The notes under the pieces were generated by a model, which saw only the letters and a program-made list of their open reading frames with translations, ran no database searches and had not been told where the DNA came from. A stretch of DNA of 64,000 nt from Chitinophagaceae bacterium UBA1953. GTDB lineage: Bacteria > Bacteroidota > Bacteroidia > Chitinophagales > Chitinophagaceae. Location of the stretch: contig DDEN01000056.1 of the NCBI GenBank assembly GCA_002336115.1, positions 177,577-241,576 of the forward strand, read 5' to 3'. Below, piece after piece: positions 53,395 to 62,474 of this stretch (position 1 is its first letter; each line of letters opens with the position of its first letter). The position numbers and the translations under genes were made by a program.

Positions 53395-55298
53395 TCGGTG
53401 TACTCACTCAGTTCCAGCCAGCGCATTTCTTTTTCATCAAGTAAGGCTGTTACTTCGCCAATACGGTTTGAAAGTGTTTGCAGTTCTTCGTATGGAACTG
53501 AACCGCTGTTGAGTTTTTCGGTAATGCTTTGTTTTTCTTTACTCAGTTCCTCAATTTCTTTTTGCAGCAATTCAAACTCTCTCTTCTCTTTAAAACTGAA
53601 ACGTTTTTTTTGCTGTGCTGCATTTTCATTTCCATCTGTTGAAGTTGTTTCAGCAGCAGATTTATTTTTATCTTCTTTTACAGCAGTATCAGTTTCCTTC
53701 TTCTCCTGTTCTTTCTGCCATAACCTCAGTTGTGTATAGTTGCCGGGAAAATCTCTTACAACAGCATCGCCTTCAAACACAAATAAATGATCAACCAGCC
53801 TGTCCATAAAATATCGGTCGTGACTTACAATTAATAAACAGCCGGGATATTCACTTAAAAAATTTTCAAGCACAGCCAGTGTAGGAAGATCAAGATCATT
53901 GGTAGGCTCATCCAATATTAAAAAATTGGGATTACGGAAAAGAATCGACAGTAAATGCAATCTTCTTTTTTCTCCACCACTCAGCTTTGAAATAAATGTG
54001 TATTGCTTATCGGGATCAAACAAAAACAACTGTAGAAACTGTGCTGCACTGAGCGAACCACCTGAAGCCAATGGAAAACTTTCAGCAATATTTTTTACAA
54101 ATTCAATTACACGCATATCTTCTTTCACAATCAAACCTGTTTGTGAATAATTGCCGAAGATCACAGTGTCGCCAATATTTATTTTTCCACTATCGGCCTG
54201 CTGTATTCCCTGTATAATATCAATAAACGTTGATTTGCCTGCCCCATTTTTCCCAACCACACCAACACGTTCGCCTTTCTTAAATGTATAATCAAACCCT
54301 TTCAGTATTTCTTTATCACCAAAGCTCTTGTACACTTTTTTCATTTCAACTACCTTGCCGCCAAGTCTGTTCATTTTCATGTTCAGTTGCAGTTGCTGAT
54401 CTTCAATGCGCTGTTTGACTTTACTTTCCACTTCATAAAAGTTATCCTGTCTTGCTTTGCTTTTGGTGGTACGTGCCTTTGGTTGTTTCCGCATCCATTC
54501 AAGTTCTTTACGATACAGGTTTTTTGCTTTGTCAATACTTGCAAGTTCACTTTCAATCCGGGCAGTTTTTTTCTCTAAATAATTTTCGTAATCACCTTTG
54601 TACCTGTAAAGATTGCTTCCATCAAGTTCCCATATTTCTTCACAAACCGCATCAAGAAAATAACGGTCGTGTGTAACTAAAAGCAGAGTAATATTTTCTT
54701 TATTGAGATAATGTTCCAGCCATTCCACCATTTCCACATCAAGATGGTTGGTAGGCTCATCCATTATTAGCAGCACATGCTTGTGATCAAAACCAATATC
54801 AATCAACGTTCTTGCAAGTGCAACACGTTTTCGCTGACCGCCAGAAAGTGTTCTCACTGTTTGTTGAAGGTGATGAATGTTGAGCTTACCAAGAATCTGT
54901 TTCACTTTTGTATCAAAATCCCATGCACCCAGTTCATCCATTTTTACAATAGCTTCATTCAGCTTTTCTACATTCCCTTCTTCGCTGATGGCTTCATATT
55001 CCTTAATAGCATTAATAACCGGATGATTGTGCTGAAAAATATTATCCAGAATCGATTTGCTTTCATCAAAATCAGGTTCCTGTTCAAACAATGCAATATC
55101 CACATCTTTATGAATACGGCAGGTGCCCTCATCAGCCGTTTCTTTGCCTGCAAGAATTTTGAGCAAAGTTGATTTGCCTGAACCATTTCTTGCCACCAAT
55201 GCAATTTTATCTCCTTCTTCAATATGGAAAGTAATATCTGAAAATAATGGAGTGATCCCGTAACTCTTGGTTAAACCTTCAGCAGAAACATAATGCAT
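53391..55298 (-). CDS. ABC-F family ATPase (Uup-like)
   Basis: A 635-residue soluble protein with two ABC ATPase domains and no membrane part. The first Walker A is ARNGSGKST with signature LSGGQRKR; the second is GKNGAGKST with signature LSGGEKRR. A charged helical linker joins them (the P-site tRNA-interaction motif region, KQPKARTTKSKARQDNF), and a C-terminal coiled coil (about 565-635) follows a charged low-complexity stretch. This matches Uup-type ABC-F factors that act on ribosomes or branched DNA. It starts at ATG 55298 (MHYVSAEGLTKSYG). The 3' end meets the DUF481-like gene. Confidence 0.93.
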   Translation of the reverse strand: MHYVSAEGLTKSYGITPLFSDITFHIEEGDKIALVARNGSGKSTLLKILAGKETADEGTCRIHKDVDIALFEQEPDFDESKSILDNIFQHNHPVINAIKEYEAISEEGNVEKLNEAIVKMDELGAWDFDTKVKQILGKLNIHHLQQTVRTLSGGQRKRVALARTLIDIGFDHKHVLLIMDEPTNHLDVEMVEWLEHYLNKENITLLLVTHDRYFLDAVCEEIWELDGSNLYRYKGDYENYLEKKTARIESELASIDKAKNLYRKELEWMRKQPKARTTKSKARQDNFYEVESKVKQRIEDQQLQLNMKMNRLGGKVVEMKKVYKSFGDKEILKGFDYTFKKGERVGVVGKNGAGKSTFIDIIQGIQQADSGKINIGDTVIFGNYSQTGLIVKEDMRVIEFVKNIAESFPLASGGSLSAAQFLQLFLFDPDKQYTFISKLSGGEKRRLHLLSILFRNPNFLILDEPTNDLDLPTLAVLENFLSEYPGCLLIVSHDRYFMDRLVDHLFVFEGDAVVRDFPGNYTQLRLWQKEQEKKETDTAVKEDKNKSAAETTSTDGNENAAQQKKRFSFKEKREFELLQKEIEELSKEKQSITEKLNSGSVPYEELQTLSNRIGEVTALLDEKEMRWLELSEYTD

Positions 55299-55352
55299 GC
55301 TGCAAAGATAAGAGGCAGGAAGAAGAAGTACGAGGTAAGATGTACGATGGAT

Positions 55353-56000
55353 TTACTTCTTCCCTGAAATCCAGATGAGGAAGCAAATGATGAGTACAAG
55401 CAGGAAAATAATGAACGGTTGCAGCAATTCTTTCCTTTTTTGTTTTTGTTTATACTGCAGTAACTGTGAAAGTGCCTCCTGTCCGGCAGGATCATTTTTT
55501 ACAAGGGGAGAGAGATAATCGCATAATTCAACTGCCTGTTGAAGCGGCAGTATTCTCATGGCCCTTACCAGCGTATGTAAAATGGTTTGATTGATTTCCT
55601 GTTCATCAAAAGCAACCAGTTTTCCCATCACATCAGCATTTATCAGATTTTTGATATTGCTAATAATTGCTACATGGTTCATACGATGTATATCCATTTG
55701 TGCAACTGCTTTATTAAGTTCCAATGCCTGTTTTAAAATGTTTGGCGGTGTAATGGTTTCTTCACCAATTGATTGTGCTTGGGCTTTGTACAGCCATCGT
55801 TGTTGCAGGTAAATATCTTTTTTGTATGGGTTTATAAGTGTTTCATAAGCTTCTTTTACATCGTCAAAACGGGAAATTAAATATGGATCATTGTTGTGCT
55901 TATCAGGATGATAAATCATCGCCATTTTCCTGTATGCCTTTTTTATTTCGATAACAGAAGCAGAAACAGGAATATCCAGTATTGCATAATAATCTTTCAA
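55353..56000 (-). CDS. J-domain protein with C-terminal membrane anchor
   Basis: A 215-residue co-chaperone-like protein. The J domain occupies residues 1-65 (KDYYAILDIPVSASVIEIKK, then MAMIYHPDKHN with the HPD tripeptide). The middle is helical, and the tail has a single membrane segment (PFIIFLLVLIICFLIWI) before SGKK, so it would face the cytosol from the inner membrane and recruit DnaK there. I start at TTG 56000, giving the canonical N-terminus; the longer ATG start at 56069 would put an exact -7 box (complement of 56006-56013) inside the gene and overlap the divergent gene. Confidence 0.75.
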   Translation of the reverse strand: MKDYYAILDIPVSASVIEIKKAYRKMAMIYHPDKHNNDPYLISRFDDVKEAYETLINPYKKDIYLQQRWLYKAQAQSIGEETITPPNILKQALELNKAVAQMDIHRMNHVAIISNIKNLINADVMGKLVAFDEQEINQTILHTLVRAMRILPLQQAVELCDYLSPLVKNDPAGQEALSQLLQYKQKQKRKELLQPFIIFLLVLIICFLIWISGKK

Positions 56001-56005
56001 CCGGG

Positions 56006-56013
56006 CAAAACTA
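56006..56013 (-). promoter_or_regulatory. -7 box immediately upstream of the J-domain gene
   Basis: On the minus strand TAGTTTTG is an exact TAnnTTTG match and ends 5 bases before the proposed TTG start at 56000, implying a leaderless or nearly leaderless message. Confidence 0.45.
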
Positions 56014-56040
56014 AGTTGTAAAATTGTAATTTTAATTTTT

Positions 56041-56619
56041 ATGATCCGGTTCGTTTTATTGGCAGTCATGTTTATTCCATGTATGTTGTTTGCAGCCGAC
56101 TCTTCGGCATATTTACATGCACAAGGGAAGCAACTGCGAGGATATACAAAGTTTTTGTACAGGATTGTGCTTCTTCATCCAAAAATGAATTCGGCACTGG
56201 AGAAAGATATATTGAAGCACTACCTGCTTGGTTCCGGAATTACTTATCAAATCAGTGACTCAGATTTTATTAAACTGAAACAACATGTTGCTTCAGGTAA
56301 ATATACAAGTGCATGTACTGCTGTTTTAACTGCAAATAAACAGTATTGTTTAAGGAAAATTGACCTGAATAATGATCCTTATTTTGGCTGGGCATTAGGG
56401 AATGTTTTCTGTATTTACGACGATGCCACGGGTGTGTTAATTTCCGTGGCTGATATGTACGATTTTAACCGTTCAAAGTTGGGGGTTCGAAAATTGAAAA
56501 ATGAAATTATAACACGTATTTTCAGACGGCTGACACCATCATCTGCAAAACCCTTTATTGTAACCTACAAAGCAGAAGGTTTTGTGTTGAGTGGATCCGG
56601 GAAGAAATATGGGTTTTGA
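56041..56619 (+). CDS. Secreted protein of unknown function
   Basis: A 192-residue protein with a signal peptide (MIRFVLLAVMFIPCMLFAAD). The mature part starts with a helical stretch that has polar and aromatic residues (AYLHAQGKQLRGYTKFLYRI), and contains NNDPYFGWALGNVFCIYDDATG and FIVTYKAEGFVLSGSGKKYGF near the end. No family is recognised. It is divergent from the J-domain gene; the start codon at 56041 is close to that gene's promoter, so the two promoters overlap. Location by signal peptide: periplasm or outside. Confidence 0.6.
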   Translation: MIRFVLLAVMFIPCMLFAADSSAYLHAQGKQLRGYTKFLYRIVLLHPKMNSALEKDILKHYLLGSGITYQISDSDFIKLKQHVASGKYTSACTAVLTANKQYCLRKIDLNNDPYFGWALGNVFCIYDDATGVLISVADMYDFNRSKLGVRKLKNEIITRIFRRLTPSSAKPFIVTYKAEGFVLSGSGKKYGF

Positions 56620-56712
56620 TAAAACGATAAAAAAGTTTAATCTGTTTTGCAACCATCATTTGCAATTTTGCATCTAAAAAAGTCATACGTTTATTCTCTA
56701 AACTAAATATTT

Positions 56713-57282
56713 ATGTTTGAACAACTTTTGAACCTTGTAAAAGAACAGGCGGGCGAATCTATTATTAAAAACCCTGCAATTCCTGATGAGCGAAATGATG
56801 AAGCTGTAAACCATGTTGCTGGCAGTATTACAGATGGATTGAAAGATGCTCTCTCTAATGGTCAGTTTAAAGATGTATTAAAACTATTAGGTGGAGAGGG
56901 AGGCGATTTACAGCAAAATCCATTAGCTAACCAGCTTTCAGGTAATACTATCACATCATTGATGGAAAAATTCGGGATAAATCAAAGCCAGGCTGGTTCT
57001 ATTGTAAGCAACCTGCTTCCGGGTGTGTTGAAAAATTTAGTAAATAAAACAAATGATCCTTCTGATAATAGTATCGATTTGCAAGGGATTTTCAGCTCAT
57101 TAACCGGAGGTAAAAGCAACGGACTTGACCTGCAGGGTTTATTAGGCAAAGTAACTAGCGGCGGCCTTGATCAGGATGGGGATGGCGATACCGATCTGCA
57201 GGATGTGATGAATATGTTCAAAGGTGGAGGTAAGCAGGGTGGCGGCAGTATATTAGATTCTGTTAAAGGATTGTTTGGTTGA
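56713..57282 (+). CDS. DUF937/YidB-like protein with an EF-hand-like loop
   Basis: A 189-residue, Gly-, Leu- and Asp-rich cytosolic protein with no signal. The N-terminal 100 residues are helical with the pattern ANQLSGNTITSLMEKFGINQ followed by AGSIVSNLLPGVLKNLV, like DUF937/YidB proteins of unknown function. The C-terminal part has LDQDGDGDTDLQDVMNMF, a DxDGDGxxD loop close to an EF-hand or dockerin calcium site, and a Gly-rich end. A strong terminator follows. Calcium binding is inferred from the loop only. Confidence 0.65.
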   Translation: MFEQLLNLVKEQAGESIIKNPAIPDERNDEAVNHVAGSITDGLKDALSNGQFKDVLKLLGGEGGDLQQNPLANQLSGNTITSLMEKFGINQSQAGSIVSNLLPGVLKNLVNKTNDPSDNSIDLQGIFSSLTGGKSNGLDLQGLLGKVTSGGLDQDGDGDTDLQDVMNMFKGGGKQGGGSILDSVKGLFG

Positions 57283-57306
57283 TAATATTGAATATGCTTT
57301 ATTGAT

Positions 57307-57354
57307 AAAAAAATGACCCGGTCAGGAAATAATTCTGGTCGGGTCATTTTTTTT
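57307..57354 (+). terminator. Intrinsic terminator after the YidB-like gene
   Basis: AAAAATGACCCG pairs with CGGGTCATTTTT around a 19-base interior that can pair partly itself, followed by T. Confidence 0.85.
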
Positions 57355-57475
57355 GTATCGGTTCTTATGACAAACAGAATAATATGTTGATGAACTAAAG
57401 CAATAGCAGTGATAATCCGTCATTTTAATTCCGCTTTAGTGCATAACTTCATAAAATATTAACTGATAGAAAGTA

Positions 57476-58066
57476 ATGGATGAGCTTAGTACAATCAGGA
57501 ATTATGTAGCAAGGCATATTGATCTTACTTTAGAAGAGCAGGAATACTTTATCTCACTTCTGCGAATTATTAAAGTTAAAAAGAAGCAATGTATTGTACA
57601 GCCCGAGTTTACATGTAAACACCGAAGCTATGTTTTTAAAGGAGCAATGAGGGCTTACCTGGTTGATAATTCTGCCAATGAACATACAATTGCTTTTGCA
57701 ATTGACGATTGGTGGATATCGGATTATAACAGTTACATATTTCAACAACCTGCAACACTGTTTGTTGAAGCTTTAGAAGAGTCCATTCTTATTCAACTCG
57801 ACTATAATGCCGAACAGTTATTAAAAGAAACAATACCAAAATTTGAAAAATTTTTCCGCATAATCACTGAAAGGTCTTTTGCATTTTTGCAGAAACGAAT
57901 GTTGTCAAACCTGAGTATGACAGCGGAAGAGCGTTACGAAGATTTTATGAATAAATATTCTAAAATAGCACTCAGAGTTCCTCAATATACATTAGCTTCT
58001 TATCTTGGGATGAGCACAGAATATCTATCCAAATTAAGAAACAACAGAGTCTCGAAAAAAAGTTGA
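57476..58066 (+). CDS. Crp/Fnr-family transcriptional regulator
   Basis: A 196-residue regulator of the Bacteroidota Crp/Fnr type. The N-terminal cNMP-binding-like domain contains VFKGAMRAYLVDNSANEHTIAFAIDDWWISDYNSYI, where WWISD is characteristic of this subgroup; the C-terminal winged helix is YTLASYLGMSTEYLSKLRNNR. No FNR cysteine cluster is seen. It is followed by carboxymuconolactone-decarboxylase-like and DoxX-like genes on the same strand, the usual targets of such regulators. Ligand unknown. Confidence 0.88.
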   Translation: MDELSTIRNYVARHIDLTLEEQEYFISLLRIIKVKKKQCIVQPEFTCKHRSYVFKGAMRAYLVDNSANEHTIAFAIDDWWISDYNSYIFQQPATLFVEALEESILIQLDYNAEQLLKETIPKFEKFFRIITERSFAFLQKRMLSNLSMTAEERYEDFMNKYSKIALRVPQYTLASYLGMSTEYLSKLRNNRVSKKS

Positions 58067-58171
58067 ACCAGTTCAATCTTTTTTCCTAAACCACTTCATT
58101 TTTATCCTGTACAGGTCATTGCACTTTTGTATTGTCAATAACGACAAATAACAGAATGAATACAAAGTAAA

Positions 58172-58720
58172 ATGACTACAGTAGAAAAGGTGACTTTTGA
58201 AGTGCCAACCCGAGACCAGGTGTCTCCAGACAATCAGGCAATTTTTGACCACATGCAGAATGCATTTGGAATGGTGCCTAATCTTTATGCAACTTTTGCA
58301 CTTAATGAAACTGCCCTTGCAGATTATTTAGCATTGCAAAACCGTAAAAACACACTTTCGGCAAAAGAAAGAGAAATTATTAACCTGGTGGTTTCGCAGG
58401 TTAATGATTGCAAGTATTGTGTTCCAGCCCATACTGCAGTAAGTAAAATGTATGGGTTTACTGATGATGAAATTTTAGAAATAAGGCGGGCACAAATTTC
58501 TTTCAACAGTAAGTACGATGCTTTGGCAAAATTTGTAAAAGAAACTGCTGTAAACAGAGGCAGGCCGTCAGCAAACACATCAGAAAGTTTATTTAACGCA
58601 GGTTATAGCAAAGCAAACGTTATTGATATTATGATTATTATCGGCGATAAAATCATCAGTAATTACCTGCACAACTTTACGCAAATTCCAGTTGATTGGC
58701 CCGAAGTGCCCAAAATTTGA
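58172..58720 (+). CDS. Carboxymuconolactone decarboxylase family (AhpD-like) protein
   Basis: A 182-residue cytosolic protein with the AhpD-type active site: EREIINLVVSQVNDCKYCVPAH, i.e. Glu, Cys-x2-Cys and the later His. This points to peroxidase or disulfide-reductase chemistry rather than ring-lactone decarboxylation. The N-terminal MTTVEKVTFEVPTRDQVSPD precedes an all-helical fold. It follows the Crp/Fnr gene by about 100 bases and precedes a DoxX-like gene by 39, suggesting one stress-response group. Substrate unknown. Confidence 0.88.
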   Translation: MTTVEKVTFEVPTRDQVSPDNQAIFDHMQNAFGMVPNLYATFALNETALADYLALQNRKNTLSAKEREIINLVVSQVNDCKYCVPAHTAVSKMYGFTDDEILEIRRAQISFNSKYDALAKFVKETAVNRGRPSANTSESLFNAGYSKANVIDIMIIIGDKIISNYLHNFTQIPVDWPEVPKI

Positions 58721-58759
58721 TTTTAAAAAATCTGTTAATTATCATTTACACAAAAAAAT

Positions 58760-59167
58760 ATGAACAAGTTTATAAAGCTTACAGTTATTTATCTTTTTTC
58801 CTTTTTATTTATCATTTTCGGATCAAATAAGTTTTTAGGGTTTTTAAATCTCCCTCTGCCTGATGATCCTTCAGCAAAAACATTTTTAATAACAATGTTT
58901 AGTACTTACCTGGTAAAGCTGGTAGGTTTTACACAGGTAGCTGGTGCAATATTGTTATTATTTTACAAAACCAGGTTTATCGGGGTTTTGATGTTTGTAC
59001 CCGTAATAATCAATATTCTGGTTTTTCATCTGGCTCATGATAATCCGGGGAATGGTTTATGGATTTTTGTTTCTGTTTTATTTTTATCTGTTTGTTATTC
59101 TCAAAAAGATGGGTTTAAAGCACTCTTCAAAATTCAGGATATAAAAAAATCAGAACTGAGTGTATAA
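58760..59167 (+). CDS. DoxX-like membrane protein
   Basis: A 135-residue inner-membrane protein with four hydrophobic segments. The segment VKLVGFTQVAGAILLLFYKTRFIGVLMFVPVIINILVFHL fits the DoxX fold, whose members include quinol-related subunits and small stress-linked proteins. The gene is 39 bases downstream of the AhpD-like gene and probably cotranscribed with it. A strong inverted repeat follows as terminator. The function in this context is inferred from neighbours only. Confidence 0.7.
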   Translation: MNKFIKLTVIYLFSFLFIIFGSNKFLGFLNLPLPDDPSAKTFLITMFSTYLVKLVGFTQVAGAILLLFYKTRFIGVLMFVPVIINILVFHLAHDNPGNGLWIFVSVLFLSVCYSQKDGFKALFKIQDIKKSELSV

Positions 59168-59178
59168 GTAAAATGCTA

Positions 59179-59214
59179 TAGATGTTAGGGCAAAACTTTT
59201 TGCCCTAACATCTA
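59179..59214. terminator. Terminator after the DoxX-like gene
   Basis: Perfect 17-base arms (59179-59195 and 59198-59214, core GTTAGGGCAAAA) with almost no loop. It lies 11 bases past the stop and can also serve the convergent histidine kinase gene. Confidence 0.85.
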
Positions 59215-59249
59215 TTCAATATATAATGCTTAATAAAGAATCAACTTTA

Positions 59250-60557
59250 TTATACGTGAAACGTAACCAGTAATCTGCAACCATTTCCCGGTACCGATTG
59301 AATGTCCATCTGGCCTTTATATAATTGCAAACGGCTTTGGATATTACGGAAACCAACTCCGGTTTTCATATTTTTTGTATCAAAGCCTTTGCCGTCATCT
59401 GATATTGTAATATGAATAATTTCAGACTTGTCGATTGTAATTTCTATTTCAGCACGGGTAGCGTCAGCATATTTAATAATATTATTCAGTTGTTCCTGCA
59501 CAACTCTGAAAATAAGCAGTTGCTGCGGCTCGTTCAATTTGCTTTCATCAAAGTTGTAAATTTTAAATATCAGGTTAATGTTTTTAATCCTTGTTATATC
59601 GGCTATTAAACGTTCAACAGAAGCGTGAAGACTCATTTCAGAAAAAGCCGGAGGTTTAATGCTGGCAGAAAGTAATCTTATTTCCTGCTGTGCATCAATT
59701 ACAAATTGCTTTGCCTTAAGCAGCTTTTCAATATTCTCTTCATTCCTTATTTCCATTGATCCTAAATAAAGATTTACAACAGAAAGAAGCTGCGATACAT
59801 TATCGTGCAATTCCTCGGCCCATCTGTTTCGCTCTTTTTCCTGTACCTTAATTATGGAGGCAGCAAGGTTCTGCTTATATTTCAACTGCTGGGCAAAATA
59901 ATCAGATTGCAGGTTGCGGAGAAGTGTTACATCCTGAAGTTCGCCAATCATACGAAAAGGCTGGCCTGTTGCTTCATTTCTTAAAATATAAATGCTGCTT
60001 ATTACACTATAATACTGCTTGTCGCTTGCCAGTATTCTGTATTCTGTTTTCCATAATTCTGTTTTATTGTTAAGCAGGGAAAGGTATTCTTTGATAATTC
60101 TTTTTTTGTCAGCAGGGTGGATGCGGTTATAAAAGGCAATTACAAATTCTTCGGCAATTGCAGGTGATTCAACGATAAAAAATTTCATTTTGCTATTAAC
60201 TGATGCCTTACCTGAAGAAAAGTTGATGTCAATAATTCCATTACGTGCCGCAGCATTAAGCGCCGAAAAACTCTGTTCAAGAATTTCTTTATTCTGATTT
60301 GCCAGTTTTATGTCTTTATAAAATTTGTTGCTCAGATAGTATAAAACAAATGCAAGTGTACAAACGAAGAATAACCCTTTTACTGACTGTATTTTTTCAA
60401 GCTCAAAAGCACTGTTATGTGCAATGCTTACAGCAATTTTATCGCTGAGCAGAATCCAGATTACACTGACTGAAAGATATACAAATGTGAGTTTGGCTGC
60501 AGGAGAGATATTATGAAAATAATAGCTGGAAAGTTTTGATTGATGATTCAGGTTCAT
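59250..60557 (-). CDS. Orphan sensor histidine kinase (HisKA_3/NarL type)
   Basis: A 435-residue inner-membrane kinase. Two membrane segments (about residues 21-41 and 74-93) are followed by a PAS-like domain (about 110-225), the dimerisation and phosphoacceptor helix with His in ERNRWAEELHDNVSQLL, and an HATPase domain with SDDGKGFDTKNMKTGVG and NIQSRLQLYKGQMDI. The group normally pairs with a LuxR-type response regulator, but none is adjacent in this window, so its partner is encoded elsewhere. An exact -7 box lies upstream (complement of 60585-60592). Signal unknown. Confidence 0.9.
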   Translation of the reverse strand: MNLNHQSKLSSYYFHNISPAAKLTFVYLSVSVIWILLSDKIAVSIAHNSAFELEKIQSVKGLFFVCTLAFVLYYLSNKFYKDIKLANQNKEILEQSFSALNAAARNGIIDINFSSGKASVNSKMKFFIVESPAIAEEFVIAFYNRIHPADKKRIIKEYLSLLNNKTELWKTEYRILASDKQYYSVISSIYILRNEATGQPFRMIGELQDVTLLRNLQSDYFAQQLKYKQNLAASIIKVQEKERNRWAEELHDNVSQLLSVVNLYLGSMEIRNEENIEKLLKAKQFVIDAQQEIRLLSASIKPPAFSEMSLHASVERLIADITRIKNINLIFKIYNFDESKLNEPQQLLIFRVVQEQLNNIIKYADATRAEIEITIDKSEIIHITISDDGKGFDTKNMKTGVGFRNIQSRLQLYKGQMDIQSVPGNGCRLLVTFHV

Positions 60558-60584
60558 GCTGCTGGTTTAGGGTACTTTAAGTTA

Positions 60585-60592
60585 CAAAAATA
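60585..60592 (-). promoter_or_regulatory. -7 promoter box of the histidine kinase gene
   Basis: TATTTTTG on the minus strand is an exact TAnnTTTG match, 27 bases before the ATG at 60557. No clear TTTG at -33. Confidence 0.4.
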
Positions 60593-60781
60593 TTCTAATT
60601 TGGAATAGTATAAGTGTTTTCATGTACAAAAAACAATTCGATGACGAAGTAAATATGTAGGGCGTGAAATACTGCTTCTAATTGGATTAAACATAATTAT
60701 AATAGGTAAGGATTGGTTTATTTTATAAGTAATTCCTTTTGTATAATTACAATTGTTATTTTAGAACATCAATTATCTGTT

Positions 60782-62401
60782 ATGAAACGAAGAGAATTTA
60801 TTGTCAGCTCGTCTGTTGCTGGTGTTGGAAGTGTTTTCGGATCATCTTGTAATAATAGTAGTTCTGAAACGACCAAGGGAAGTTTTACAAATGAACATCT
60901 GGCTCCGTTTGAGCTGGATGAAATATCAATCGGTTTATTACAGGAAAAGATGAAGTCGGGCAAGCTGAGTGCTGAAAAAGTTGTACAGTTATACCTGGAG
61001 CGTATTAAGCAAATTGACCAGAATGGAATTTCGCTGAATGCTGTTATTGAAATTAACCCGGACGCAATTGCAATTGCGGTACAGCTTGACCAGGAGCGGA
61101 AGAATGGTAAATTACGAGGAGCAATGCACGGAATTCCCGTTTTGATAAAGGATAATATTGATACTTCTGATAAAATGCAAACTACAGCAGGTTCACTTGC
61201 AATGCAAGGCCATATTTCCCCGGCGGATGCATTTGTTGTTAGAAAGCTGCGTGAAGCAGGTGCTGTTATTCTTGGAAAAACCAATTTAAGTGAATGGGCT
61301 AATTTCCGGTCAAACCATTCTTCTTCGGGATGGAGCAGCAGGGGCGGGCAAACAAAAAATCCTTATATACTGGATCATAACCCCTGCGGCTCAAGTTCTG
61401 GTTCAGGGGTTGCTGTTGCTGCTAATCTTTGCACTGTTGCTGTGGGAACAGAAACAGATGGATCCGTAACATGTCCTGCATCAGTAAACGGTATTGTAGG
61501 TTTAAAACCCACGGTAGGCTTAGTAAGTCGTTCGGGAATTATTCCTATTTCTGCAACGCAAGATACAGCAGGGCCAATGGGAAGGACGGTAACTGATGTG
61601 GCTGTTTTGCTTGGCGCAATGGTTGGTGTTGATGCAGATGATGCTGTTACAAAAGAAAGTGAAGGCCGATTTGAAACCGACTATACAAAATATCTCAATG
61701 TAAACGGATTAAAAGGTAAACGAATTGGTATTGAAAAAAATCCACAGGGTAATAATCAATTTATCCATGCTTTATGGCTAAAGACGTTGGAAGTATTGAA
61801 AAAACAAGGCGCTGAAATTGTTGAAACTGAGTATCTCGCTGAAATAAACAAACTGGGTGACGCAGAATATGATCTGCTGAAATTTGAATTTAAAGACGGG
61901 CTGAACAAATATCTTTTAGCTTCGGGTTCAAAAATGAAATCATTAACCGATGTAATTGCTTTTAATAATGCAAATGAAGATAAAACAATGCCATATTTCA
62001 GGCAGGAGATTTTAGAAGCAAGTAATAAAATGGAAGGAATTGGAAGTAGGAAGTATGAAGAAGCATTCGAAAAATGCCACCTCGGTTCAAAAAAAATTAT
62101 TGATGAAGTGTTAAGCAAAAATAACCTTGATGCAATTTGTGGTATTACAATGGGACCTGCATGTAGTATTGACATTATTTATGGTGATCGTTGGGGTGAT
62201 GTTTCGTTAACCATGCCGGCGGCTGTAACGGGCTATCCACATATTACTGTTCCCGGCGGATTGATTTATGATTTGCCGGTTGGTATTTCTTTTTTTGGAC
62301 CGGCATACAGTGAGCGTACTTTATTCAGTATGGCATATGCATACGAGCAGGCAACGAAAAACAGAATTGCACCTGCATTCAGCAAATCATTTCTTAAATA
62401 A
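60782..62401 (+). CDS. Exported amidase-signature hydrolase
   Basis: A 539-residue member of the amidase signature family (relatives: GatA, 6-aminohexanoate-cyclic-dimer hydrolase and peptide amidases). The Ser-Ser-Lys triad is seen as Lys123 (VLIKDNIDT), the cis-Ser in GSSSGSG (204-206) and Ser228 in TETDGSVTCPAS. The N-terminus MKRREFIVSSSVAGVGSVFG ending in SSC looks like a twin-arginine signal with a lipobox, so the protein is probably a periplasmic lipoprotein. This and its size argue against GatA. I start at ATG 60782; an upstream ATG at 60713 would bury that signal. Substrate unknown. Confidence 0.9.
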   Translation: MKRREFIVSSSVAGVGSVFGSSCNNSSSETTKGSFTNEHLAPFELDEISIGLLQEKMKSGKLSAEKVVQLYLERIKQIDQNGISLNAVIEINPDAIAIAVQLDQERKNGKLRGAMHGIPVLIKDNIDTSDKMQTTAGSLAMQGHISPADAFVVRKLREAGAVILGKTNLSEWANFRSNHSSSGWSSRGGQTKNPYILDHNPCGSSSGSGVAVAANLCTVAVGTETDGSVTCPASVNGIVGLKPTVGLVSRSGIIPISATQDTAGPMGRTVTDVAVLLGAMVGVDADDAVTKESEGRFETDYTKYLNVNGLKGKRIGIEKNPQGNNQFIHALWLKTLEVLKKQGAEIVETEYLAEINKLGDAEYDLLKFEFKDGLNKYLLASGSKMKSLTDVIAFNNANEDKTMPYFRQEILEASNKMEGIGSRKYEEAFEKCHLGSKKIIDEVLSKNNLDAICGITMGPACSIDIIYGDRWGDVSLTMPAAVTGYPHITVPGGLIYDLPVGISFFGPAYSERTLFSMAYAYEQATKNRIAPAFSKSFLK

Positions 62402-62474
62402 AAGTGCTTCTTACAACGCTATCTTTAATTTTATTCAGTAATTGCTATATGAATTAAGCTATAAAAATCGTCAT

